This document shows, one piece after another, positions 45,797 through 55,930 of a stretch of 64,000 nucleotides of DNA (its first letter is position 1; every line of letters begins with the position of its first letter). This DNA is from Pterois miles. Taxonomy: Eukaryota > Chordata > Actinopteri > Perciformes > Scorpaenidae. The translations under genes and the position numbers were made by a program. The stretch is taken from assembly GCA_947000775.1 (NCBI GenBank), contig CAMQGK010000334.1, positions 3,069,501-3,133,500 on the forward strand, given 5' to 3'. The notes beneath the pieces were generated by a model, which saw only the letters and a list, made by a program, of their open reading frames with translations, did not search any database and was not told the DNA's origin.

Positions 45797-46849
45797 TAAG
45801 TGTGAATGTACTTTCTTTATTAGTTGGGAACTAAAAGAAAAGTAAAAAAAAGTTTGCATATAAAATGTTTAGGCTGAAATAACTTTTATTATTAACCGAG
45901 TAATGGAACTATTACAGCTAAAAACTATTCTTGACAGGTGTTTTTTATTCATGACCTCACTATCGGTAATCGTTGGCAGCTCTTTTAACTGCTGTAGAAA
46001 GAAGGTATGATGTCCATATGAGCAAAAAGGGTGAAAGGTGATGCTACATTATCATGACCTGTTGAGATGAACGATTTTTGGCGAAAGGTTATAAGCAGTT
46101 TTATAACTGAGCAGATGATGATTATTTACTGTGTGCACGCAGCTGCTCCTAACAACAACAAATCACTGTAGCCTACCGTGAAACCCTCAAAGTACAGCAT
46201 TAAGCATTTAGCGTGAACGCTGACTTAATGTGACCAGCTGTGGACTTCTCATGGCAGAACGGCTGTCTCAGAGTGGTCTGCACCGGAGTTCATTGAAGCA
46301 GTTCTCACCTGCCAAAGCAAGCTTTAACCTACGAAAAACTTAACACTGTATACAGTATATGAAGCGCTTATGGACTATGTGACCTTCATAAGCGTGTAAC
46401 TAAATGTTTGCCTTTGCTGTGATTTGTACATTTATGCTTCAGTTCCACTTTAAACCCAAAACATTTCAGGTGCACGTGATGCGTCTCTGTTACACAAGCT
46501 GCACAATGATGCCTCACCACCTGTGACTGATGGTGGTTATTATGTTTTTCAATTCCTCAGGGTTCACTACATTTCCCATGGTGCCTAAGTCCTGGAAATC
46601 TCAATAGTTGACCCGTGTCTGCAGGGAATACTTGTAAGATAAAGAGCTGGCAATATACGCAGTCAGACACGCCATCACTTACACATACAAAAAAAAACAT
46701 TTTGCTCCTGTTTCCTCTATCTAACCACAAAATCCATTAGGACAAACATTTAAACTTCCCAGCACTACAAGCATTCCCAGAAACCCATTACTATTTTTCG
46801 AGAAGAAAAATAAATAAATAAATGAAAATAAAAATGTCACTGCATGTCC
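45797..46849. other. Gene-free stretch
   Basis: No supported gene. Contains the ZNF143-like motif at 46566-46584 and an AAATAAATAAATAAATG run near 46806. Confidence 0.45.
46566..46584 (+). promoter_or_regulatory. ZNF143/Staf-like binding motif
   Basis: ACTACATTTCCCATGGTGC matches the known vertebrate motif ACTACAATTCCCAGMATGC at nearly all informative positions. It stands in DNA with no gene start visible, so it may be a distal or chance site. Confidence 0.4.
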
Positions 46850-47150
46850 TTGAAACCACTCAGTGTTTTGTTCCTCTCTGCTGTCTGCCCTTCCATCAGT
46901 GCTAATTACTCTAAATGAGTTTTAACTAGGGATGCTGAAGCCTGCCTGATGCTGGAGATTTAAAGTCAATAGGCATGTAATGGCACTCTGTCTTTGTCCG
47001 TCATTAATCAAGGTTATGTATCGAGTCGCAGCCTGGAGGTTCGGAGGAACACGTGTCAATTACCACCAAACAAGGAAACGGTGCTGTCGATGAGGTTTAG
47101 AAACAATGCTAATCTTTGCTTGAATTTCATAGAGAATGTCATAGCCTTGT
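46850..47150. promoter_or_regulatory. Candidate conserved noncoding element
   Basis: Repeat-free block with 'GTGCTAATTACTC', 'TAATGGCACTCTG', 'GTCATTAATCAAGG', 'GTGTCAATTACCACC' and 'AACAATGCTAATC', read as homeobox- and Sox-like cores. Inference from texture only. Confidence 0.3.
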
Positions 47151-47254
47151 AATCTCACCTACATTGATCATATTTTAACCTTTACAACAAGTCTTTTTGT
47201 GACCAGTTCAAGAAATCTCAGAGTTTGTGCCACCAGGCTCCACATTACATTATT

Positions 47255-47942
47255 TGCCCACCGCCCCCAGCATCGTTTTGCTTTTTTATTAATGAAAATA
47301 ACACTTAATTAGTTCATTTTCACATATCAGCGCTGTGTTACGTGTAATACATAGTTGGTACATGGATGCTACAATTAAAAACTGACCTGACGTGCCAGCT
47401 TTATTTGGAGACGAAGCACTGAGTCAAATTTCACACACTTATCACGGTACATGGAAAGTTGACAGACAAGACACTGGTGGAGGATTTGGCATCAAAGCAA
47501 AAGCTCCTATTTGGCAATATTTCAGATTTAAGCCCAATGCTACAAGGGAACCATAATGATAATGAAGCAATCAGGGGACAATCCTACTGTACTTGTGCAT
47601 GGTACGGATTAGGCTTGCTGCTGTAGTTGATGTTGCCGGTGTTACACGGTGGTCGGGCACGCACTGATTTCATTACCCATTGCTCCTACCGTCATTTTGC
47701 TTTTTTTTTTAACAGAAATAACACCCATTTAGTTAATTTTTGCATATCAGGACTGTGTTAGCACCAGGTGGAAACCTGCAGCCCCACAGCGAGAGCTCTA
47801 CTGGAGAAGCCGGACACACAACCACCCAACATTAAAGATCAAAATAAGCGACCATCTTTTCTTGTAAAATGTGCGGTAACACCGGTGTTATCACGAGTTT
47901 ATTACCAGGTGGGAAAATTTCCTCATCATGACATCCCTAGCT
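47255..47942 (+). mobile_element. Decayed hAT-like element with an internal duplication
   Basis: Block 1 (47263-47345) and block 2 (47673-47762) are similar: 'TTTTGCTTTTTT', 'AAATAACAC..TTAGTTAATTTT-CATATCAG--CTGTGTTA' in matching order. Between them lies the transposase relic. The right end is 'CACCGGTGTT..GACATCCCTA', the reverse complement of the start of the element at 6667. Confidence 0.55.
47473..47552 (+). pseudogene. hAT/ZBED-type transposase relic (first-exon fragment)
   Basis: Plus strand reads LVEDLASKQK, then after a small deletion that changes frame KAPIWQYFRFKPNATREP and a stop. It matches the relic at 6876-6959 (EDMVIKQKANAPVWQCFRF) residue for residue around APxWQ and FRF, and the minus-strand start of the pseudogene at 16262. 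In ZBED-type hAT transposases this stretch lies just before the first BED cysteines; none follow here. The neighbouring blocks are also shared with the 6.7-7.2 kb element, so both are copies of one family. No function is expected. Confidence 0.65.
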
Positions 47943-49081
47943 CCAGAACCAACAAGTCTCCTCAGCGGGAGAAGCAGCATCAGATTGAGGTCTTACTATC
48001 ACTGATATGAACACTGAACAGGACCAACAGCAACAGCATTACCAATTCATTTGGTTTGGCTCCCCCAGAAAACAAATGTTTTATCCCAGGTCAATTTGAT
48101 CTGCAAGGTAAAATTCAAAAACTTTCCCAAATGATGGAGTGGAGTGCTGTAATGCAAAGTCTAACTAAACTAAAACTAAAGGTTGATCTTTCCACAACAT
48201 CCATGCCATCTGATTTTTTCTTTGTAAACAATATATGCAGAATCTTTACAACCTCACTATAGGTCATACAAAAGTATTTTGTACAATACAAGTAAAAAAA
48301 CAAACAAAAAAAACAAGCATGCTGCAGTCAGTGCCCTCACTCTGATCTGCATCACTTGTGCATCATTTTCAAACAATTGCCTCTTCTACTACGCTGAAGT
48401 GCTACAATAATACTGCTGCAAACATTGTAGGGCCTGGCTAGTTTATTCATGGTCTGAAGGCACTATTCAAATTCTGAGTATGTGTGAGACGCTGTGCCCT
48501 CTACTGCATTTTTAACAAATAATATTTATTTTATTTGACTTACTGTCAATAAAATAACTGCCATGTGGTGTGCTGGACTGCTGTCATGTTCAAGTTGCAC
48601 TTAAAACACTTCACATTCCTGCCCGGTTATCAGGCAACAACACTCTCTGTTGATAATAGGCTTTCATAAAGTGTATCAGTCAATGAAGTACAATAATGAA
48701 GACAAGGTCACGGTAGGTTCTAGATATTGTCATGAAAAATATAAAAACGATCATGACCAGGAGCACCCTGGTGAGCTGTGTGTGAAGGCACCGACCATGA
48801 ACCGCAACACCCCTGTCTGATGATAAAAGACGTCCACCATCAGATATTAGTGGTTTTGGCTACTGTTGAAAGCAGAGGATGATGGTACTCTCACTGGGTT
48901 GGTATTACTGCTGATCCCACTAAGAACTAACAGTACAGCCTGCAGTTCTATGCAGTTTTCACAATACACATGCTGTCTCAATTTGCGTACTTCTGTACTT
49001 CTGCTTCCTATTTTGAGTGCAGGTGTGTTCATACTGAGAAAGACACTAAATGCAGTGTACTCTACGTACCCGGAAGTTGTA
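47943..49081. other. Gene-free stretch
   Basis: No supported gene. Frames of 62-95 codons lie on both strands and have no recognisable domains. An A-rich run sits near 48294-48315. Confidence 0.5.
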
Positions 49082-49456
49082 GTCAAAACTAGAGGTTGAC
49101 CGATATCTTTGGCTCGTTTTCTTTCTTCCTCCACCTGATAAAATATAACAGCTTAATACTAACAAATGATACACATAATTTCTTAAGTAAACATTTATTG
49201 AACACCATTAATGGTTGGTTTCTCCGATCTGCATTTTGGGGCTCCATGGTTTCTCCCAGTTAGGATGTTGTTCCTCTCACACACTCTAGCAAAGGTTTGC
49301 CCACTGGGCTTCATGCACTGAGGTCTGCAGGTAGAACGGCAATTTGATTGACACAAGGGGCAAATCAGCTTAATATGCTCAGGCATCGGCCAATGCCGAT
49401 TATGAAAAATTGCCAAAAAAATCTGCCCGATTAGTCGGTCGACCTCTAGTCAAAAC
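49082..49456 (+). mobile_element. Short hAT element with perfect 8-bp target duplication
   Basis: The element proper is 49090-49448 (359 bp), starting TAGAGGTTGACCGATAT and ending 'GATTAGTCGGTCGACCTCTA', inverted repeats of each other. GTCAAAAC flanks both sides exactly (49082-49089, 49449-49456). Non-coding; a MITE-sized derivative. Confidence 0.9.
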
Positions 49457-50689
49457 GGTCAAAACACTGAGTGTGGAACGCTCTTTTCGCCTTCAACGGT
49501 CCCCATCTTTGCTACGTAGCAGAAGGGATGGGGGCCACCAACCTATTTCAAACTTGTGAAAATGGCAGGCGAGGAAGCTGCAGCGGTTGTGATTTTAGTA
49601 CAGAACTATACAAATTTATTATTATTTTTTTACCACAAAATACCACTATGCTGTAGTTGGGCAGAAGCCCTTATTGGGTTAATTTATCCATCTGAATTGA
49701 ATTACTGCCAATGAAACATGATGTCTGTAGCTGACTGTCACCAGCTGATCTCCTGTTCTGAGCTTCCAGGTGAGCGTACAACAGCCATGTGCAGTACTCT
49801 GTCGAAATTCACGTACTACGCAAGTAAATACATAGTCTGCACAGTGTACTGCATGGAGGTGTGCTCATGGACGAATCCAAATTGAGAAACAGCTACAATC
49901 ACCTCTCAAAAAAGTGCCTGTAAGACAAAGAAAAAACAAATAATCACACAAGGAGCCAGAACCAGCAAAGCTTTGGCACTTTTGCCTGCTAATTTTCTGT
50001 TAATAGACAAATCATTGCAGCTTCAGTGTCAACAAAACACCAGTGCCTTCTGTAGTAAACTAAACTATTATTTTACTTAATTATTACATTGTGCAACCTA
50101 AAATGAAAATGACACACATGCAGCATGTATGCACCTGCATGTTCTACCTGGACAGGAAACATTATGCTCTGACACAGAGCTGCGTTTTAATCTCCTCTAA
50201 GTCTGGCCTTCTAATTTACATTGTCTATTACCATGCCACTAACGACTCTGACCTTCTCCACAGTTAAACACCAGAAGAGAAGGGATGACGCGGTAAAACC
50301 CCTTGAAAAAAGCGAGCGAGAGAGAGACGGAAGGACAGGATGACAAAGAGAAGAAGCAGACAAGATTTTTAGGGCCCTGGCATTCACTTAAGTCATAAAT
50401 CTGTGGTTTATGGTGAAATGATGGCAGATAATGTAAGTAAAGGTCAGCGCAGCATGTCAGCCAACAATAGATCAAGGGGACTGATGATTGTGGTCACACG
50501 CTGCCTGACTTGAATCCTGCACCCTTCACTCTTTCATACAGCTTGTTCCCCTCTTTGCTTGCATTCTTGTTCCTTTCTTGTCTTTATCGTTAAAAACCTG
50601 CAAATGTTTGTCATGTTTTGTGACACAGCAACAGCCACCCGTGAGATACGCCGCAGTGATACTGAGTGGATAAACTGTTATTGATAGCC
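49457..50689. other. Gene-free stretch
   Basis: No supported gene. A 'GAGCGAGAGAGAGACGG' purine tract lies near 50312. A CCGAAGTTGTAGTCAAAAC-type block precedes it at 49075. Confidence 0.45.
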
Positions 50690-50960
50690 ACTAGACAGAA
50701 TGTGCCAACATTGTGTTTCACAGTCAATATCATATCGCCTCCCTGGGAGCTCGGGCATGAAAATCTCATAAATTTGCTTTTCAATTGGCTGTTTATTCCT
50801 GTAAAGAAAGTGATGATTGGATAATAATTCAGTAATTACAGACCTTGACTTGACGTGTTTGTATTTCATCTGCGGCGCCAGACGACATAAATTGTCATTC
50901 CTGTGGCGTATCTAAAATATAAATTGATTGTCACACTTCTCTGCGTCTTCTGAAACACAA
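50690..50960. promoter_or_regulatory. Candidate conserved noncoding element
   Basis: Repeat-free block with 'CAGTCAATATCATATCG', 'GGATAATAATTCAGTAATTACAG', here seen as TAATAATTC and AGTAATTAC, 'GACGACATAAATTGTCATTCC' (containing ATAAATTGTCATT) and 'TATAAATTGATTGTC'. Texture of a conserved enhancer-like element; inference only. Confidence 0.3.
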
Positions 50961-51141
50961 CACCAACTATTTTATCTCACATATCCTTCAGACGTCACCC
51001 ACCAATCCAAGTATGCACAATGTGTCCCCAAAAGCTTTTATTTGCTTTGTTGGAATAAAAAATATTCAACATTCAAATAAAAACTTCTTCAAATATTGGT
51101 GCGTCTTGAAGAATTTTGTAAATTGGGTATCTGGAGAGAAA

Positions 51142-51567
51142 TACGGCTGCACCGGTCCAACATTTTCAGTCTCGACACCCTGGCTTTGGGTATCGGCCTG
51201 CAGCGTGCCGATCTGACACCAGTGTTTAGTTAATGAGCTGTATGCCTCAGTGTGTAGAAGTGACCTAACATTGTAAAACAAAATGTGGCAAATAAATACC
51301 TACAGTAGATATTGAACTGAATTTTTTTTTTTAATCTAAAATATTGAACCGCACACCATTAACTGCTAAGGAAAAATCTTCAAAATTAACAGGATTTACA
51401 ATTCAGATGTAAACCTTTTTAAAAATTCAGTAAATAATGTTTATGGTATGTAAACAAAGAACTGAATTATTAATATCCAATCTAGCGATCAGAATCATCC
51501 CGATATGCAATCTAGCTATTTGAGACAGTATCGGCCCGATATCAGATCCAGTATCAGTGCATCCCTA
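51142..51567 (+). mobile_element. hAT-like nonautonomous element (TAGGGATGCACCGAT family)
   Basis: Left end 'TACGGCTGCACCGGTCC' and right end 'GTATCAGTGCATCCCTA' are decayed inverted repeats of the type TAGGGATGCACCGATCC. It carries 'CTGGCTTTGGGTATCGGCC' and 'ATCGGCCCGATATCAG'. The last 90 bp of a relative lie at 59965-60061. Flanks GAGAGAAA and CCCACAAA agree at only 4 of 8. Confidence 0.65.
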
Positions 51568-51927
51568 CCCACAAACAAACCCAATCTCACATTTATAATG
51601 TCTGATTTCACCTCTGATTTATGTCATCCACGTAAGGCTGGGAGATCTGGCTTATAAATAATATCTCTCTATTTTTATGCTATATTGTGATGTACGGTAT
51701 ATATGGACCTATAACCTTTAAAAGATTGAGGATTATTACATTTTGACAGAACATTTCTATTTTAACTGGTGCATCTTTTCTAGCCATTACGGTGCTGGTT
51801 TAGCGCCCCACGAAATTCCCAGTACAACTGCATGAATTGTAAATCTTCTCACATGATGCTACTCGGCCAATCAAATCTGTGCATTCCAATAAGCACTGCG
51901 ACTCACTCACCCAACTGTTTGTTGTGT

Positions 51928-51995
51928 TTAAATAACAATATGTTCTACTGCTCGAACAGCTGATCTACCTGCTGAAACTATGAGGGCTGCAGCGC
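51928..51995 (+). repeat. Exact 68-bp duplication, copy 1
   Basis: TTAAATAACAATATG to GGGCTGCAGCGC. Identical at 68 of 68 positions to 53724-53791, and each is followed by a CA tract with the same 'ACC' interruption. Confidence 0.95.
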
Positions 51996-51996
51996 T

Positions 51997-52012
51997 CACA
52001 CACACACACACA

Positions 52013-52057
<45 letters not shown>
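51997..52057. repeat. (CA)n microsatellite with one ACC interruption
   Basis: About 12 units, interruption at 52019-52020, then about 18 units. Confidence 0.97.
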
Positions 52058-52059
<2 letters not shown>

Positions 52060-52330
52060 CATGTACTTCTATCATTGACATAATGCATTTCCTAGCCCCT
52101 TACCCTAACCTTGACCATCATAACTAAATGCCTAACCCAAACCCTAAATTCTAAACCTAATTCTAACCTAGACTTTAAGTTTCAACCCTCAAAAAAAGTC
52201 TGTCCGAAGGTGAGGACTGGCCAAAATGTCCTCAGTTTCCAATAAGGTCCTCTCTCTAAAGGTCTGGACCTCACTAAGATAGCTGTACAAGAACACCCAC
52301 ACACGGGAGATACAAGACGAGCGGTCACAA
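52057..52330 (-). repeat. TTAGGG-like fish repeat, copy 2 (opposite strand)
   Basis: Contains 'CATTGACATAATGCATTTCC', 'CCTTACCCTAACCTTGACC', 'CCTAACCCAAACCCTAAA' and 'AATGTCCTCA', the complement-type of 32570-32772. It begins at the end of a CA tract, as the other copy is bounded by GT tracts. Confidence 0.65.
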
Positions 52331-52950
52331 AAAGCTGTCAAGCTAACTATCAGATGTGGGTCTGTTTTCAATAAATATTATTGTCAAACTGGCAGAAATG
52401 TTGCACCTCCTGATGGAATTTAACAGATAAAAGATAATTTTCTCTGGTGTATTTAGTTATATATCAAGCAATAACATGTAATTATCTCCTTCCCCTCACT
52501 GTTTACCCCACACCACTGTTTGGAAACAACAAATTAGCAGGTGTCACTGACTGTAACAGGGAAAACACAACTCCCAAGCTCGGGTGGGACCTTCTGATGC
52601 TTCTATTTAGTCCCAGACTAACATACAGTATCTTTGGGAGCACTGAATTGAATAAGACACCCATCCAGGAGCAACGACATCATGGGACAATTTCAACTCT
52701 TCTTCCTGTCAGGGATTTATTTCCTCATCACACGTCACACAAGCTGACAGAAACTCATGTAATCTAAACTAGGTTAACGTAATAATGGCCGGCTACCTCC
52801 TAAACAGAGCTGCAGAAACTATCTAGGCTAGCAACCGTAAGGCTTCAAACAACCCATAAACTCTGCAGAAGACAGTGTTTTTATACACCATTTCCACAAA
52901 AGTGCTCAGTACCTAATAGGGATTCGCATTCCAAGCAAAAATACTATTAA
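52331..52950. other. Gene-free stretch
   Basis: No supported gene; the frame at 52447-52767 (106 codons) has no domain and is AT-rich. Confidence 0.45.
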
Positions 52951-53538
52951 ACTAGAAAAGCACTTGGAGAGCGCAGACCTCCGCCAAGCACCATAGTTTC
53001 CCCCGTGGCGGTTTCTTCTGGATCTATCTCCTCAAGTATTAAAGCTAGATCAAATTCGTTGACATACTTCAGATGCGGAATTGTCTCAGCTACACGATGC
53101 TGCTTGTTAGAAATCTCTACCTCTAATATTAAATGCACAGTGGGCCAAAATGTAAGAGTACCCCCATTTTTTATATAAATTGCTATAAAATCAGCCATCT
53201 GGATCAGATCTGGATCAGCCTTTGGGATTTGATAGAAGTACACATTGTAAATCCCTGAGTCAAATTTCATGAGCTTTGGGCAACAATTACCAGAGATATT
53301 GAGAAACATTTTTTTTGGGTCCCATTGACCCCAATGTTAACGAAAATTTCAAAGTGATCCAAAATCCAGGATTTCTTCCGGATCACCCCCAAAATAATCA
53401 GTTCTTCCTTTTCACATTTTCGACACACCCTGAAAATTTCATCAAAATCCGTCCATGAGTTTTTGAGTTATCTTGAACACAGACAAACAAACAGACAGAT
53501 AAACGCCGGCAAAAACATAACCTCCTTGGCGGAGGTAA
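52951..53538 (-). repeat. Interspersed repeat bounded by a 12-bp inverted repeat
   Basis: Begins 'CTAGAAAAGCACTTGGAG', then 'GAGCGCAGACCTCCGCCAAG', and ends 'CCTTGGCGGAGGTAA'. ACCTCCGCCAAG (52977-52988) and CTTGGCGGAGGT (53525-53536) are exact reverse complements. Read on the minus strand it contains 'GGACGGATTTTGATGAAA' and 'GGGTGATCCGGAAGAAATCC', strings I recall from a widespread metazoan repeat of unsettled class. A 120-codon frame lies on the minus strand (53309-52947) without a domain I recognise. The short terminal part recurs at 59929-59962. Confidence 0.7.
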
Positions 53539-53723
53539 AAATCACTGCGTACACCGTGGGGAAAGATACACAGTGGGGGGAAACATCATGAAGGGTCGAC
53601 ACATTTTCCCATCCAACGCTTTGGATTAAGAGTTTATTTCAACCATATTGTTGGAACAGTGGAAGAGGCCAGTGGAAAGACAAATCATGACAGGTTTGGT
53701 GAGTTTTAATTTGTTTGTTGGGG
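53539..53723. other. No feature seen
   Basis: Unique spacer between the interspersed repeat and the 68-bp duplicate. Confidence 0.5.
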
Positions 53724-53791
53724 TTAAATAACAATATGTTCTACTGCTCGAACAGCTGATCTACCTGCTGAAACTATGAGGGCTGCAGCGC
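53724..53791 (+). repeat. Exact 68-bp duplication, copy 2
   Basis: Second member of the pair described at 51928-51995, 1796 bp downstream in direct orientation. Confidence 0.95.
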
Positions 53792-53796
53792 CGCTT

Positions 53797-53937
<141 letters not shown>

Positions 53938-54115
53938 CTGCTTAACAGAAAAGAGCAGGACGAGCCACACCTTTTGCCAGTAGTTGATGTTACTACCAGG
54001 CAGCACCTGCGACGGTTAAAAGAAGGGAAACTATCCAGTATGTATTTTTAAATCAGGACAATAGTCGCGTAAACTAATGACTACTCAAAAAATTGAAAAT
54101 CATGACCCATCCCTA

Positions 54116-54873
54116 GCGCCTGAGGGGCCATTTTTAAGATGAACGCCACTGGGAGAGCCACTAGGGCCAGCAAACTGAATGTATTTAATGGTGGTTCTGT
54201 GGTTATGAGGTAGTTTGATATAGCTGCTTTTTCACCCTCTGGAGGCCCATATGGTTCTGTATCGTACATTATTATGCACAGTGACTTCCTGGACATGGAT
54301 AGCAGCAGAGGTCCTACAGTACGGAGTGGAGTGAAGACTGACTGTGGATTTACTATACTACCTGACTGAACATTCATTACCGTTTACCTTTTAACACGGA
54401 CATGAGTCACGATTAGAAGTCAAATGAGCATTTTAGACCCAACACACACAATCCAGAGCAACGGGCAAGGGTGTAAAACTACTCATTAGCCATTCAGAGG
54501 CCTGTCTTATCATGTATAACCAGACAAGCTGCTTGTTGACTCAACCTTGCCTTCCTTAGAGGAAACATTCTGAAGGGAAAATTATCATTTTGATGGAAAT
54601 GATGTCTCGGTGTGCTGCTGAAGCCACTCTGTCGTCTCTAGCTGATAAAAACAAACTTTAAAACAGTCAGACGCCATATCTCCTGGGATCAAATTGGGAT
54701 GCGGTGATAAAAAACATGAAAAGGTTTTTATTTATGCGTTCAATTATTTATTTATCTATTGAAGAACAGCAATTCCAAAGTGCTGACAGAAATTATGGAT
54801 TCGATTCTTAAACTTGAATAACCTTGTTAAAGGCGGAGTCAGCGACTGTATTAAAATACAGCTGTTCTTGTTT
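54116..54873. other. Gene-free stretch
   Basis: No supported gene; the 98-codon minus frame at 54081-54377 has no domain. Confidence 0.5.
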
Positions 54874-55930
54874 TAGGGCTGGGTAGCGTTTGGATTATAA
54901 CGAATCTGATAGTGATTCTTTGAAGGGTGGGGTCAAAACAGACTCTATGCTTATTTCACGTCATACAGTTTATGAAACACTCAGTCCTGGGAAGACAAGA
55001 AGAGCGCATTGTGCAAAGACAGACCCAGGCAGGCTTGTTTACTTCATAGTCAATCAATTCAAATATTTAATCCCTTAAAGGGAGATTTGTCAAGTATTTA
55101 ATACTCTTATCAACTTGGGAGTGGGCAAATAATCTTGTTTTGTACAGATGTATTTATTATTGGAAATCAATTAGCAACATAACGTAATGACAAATATTGT
55201 CCAGAAACCATCAGAGGTAATGCATTTAGCATAAAAAATATGCTCAAATCATAACATGGTAAAATGAACAACAGGCAACAACAGCTGTCAGTGTGACTTG
55301 ACTATGATTTGCCCCAAAACTGCATGTGATTATCATAAAGTGGGCATGTCTGTAAAGGGAGACTCGTAGGTACCCAGAGAAACCATCTTCAGGTTAAGAG
55401 AAAATGGCCATGCCAGTTATTCCTCACCAAAGTTTTGCATATGTTTTGAGCATTATTTAGCCTCCTTCACAACAAGCTAGTATGACATGGTTGGTACCTA
55501 TGGATTCCTTGGCTTTTCTAGTTTAGTGTGATACCGGTATCTTCACTCTAGCTTTAGTTTTAGCGAGCCGCTTCTGAAAGTCGCAACTTGGGCTAATGTT
55601 AGTTGTGTAAAATAAATTTGCATTAATGAGTTTTTAATCACATTAGCTTTGACAGTTCTACTTCATAGATGAAAGGGCAGTCAATATAAATAACACAGGA
55701 GATAGAGATGGCGGCTGCATAAAAAGAAAGCAGGTGTAAACCTGCGATCCATGGCGGACGGCCTTACCCAGCCCTTATTGATCTTCCCGTAGTGCCGAGA
55801 CAAACAAAAATAAAATGTGTCGCCCAGACCAGAAAGAGCGCCAATGTGTTGTTCTTTAGGAACCAATAAGAATCAAAATTCCTTCTGGAACCGGTTCTAA
55901 TTTGAAAACGGTTTTCGATGCCCAACCTTT
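54874..55930 (+). mobile_element. hAT-like element carrying a younger TIR element
   Basis: Left end TAGGGCTGGGTAGCGTTTGG, right end 'CGATGCCCAACCTTT', inverted repeats with about 10 of 15 matching. Interior sequence is interrupted at 55042-55668 by the family at 55050-55660. No target duplication is readable (TCTTGTTT against GTGTGTGC). Confidence 0.6.
55042..55668 (-). mobile_element. TAGGGCTGTCA-family element with perfect 8-bp target duplication
   Basis: The element proper is 55050-55660, a minus-orientation copy of 21263-22006. The right end reads 'TTTGACAGTTCTA'; the left end has lost about 8 bp and starts at TCAATCAATTC. CTTCATAG lies on both sides exactly (55042-55049 and 55661-55668). 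Removing it restores a continuous host sequence. This links the family to an 8-bp duplicating transposase. Confidence 0.85.
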
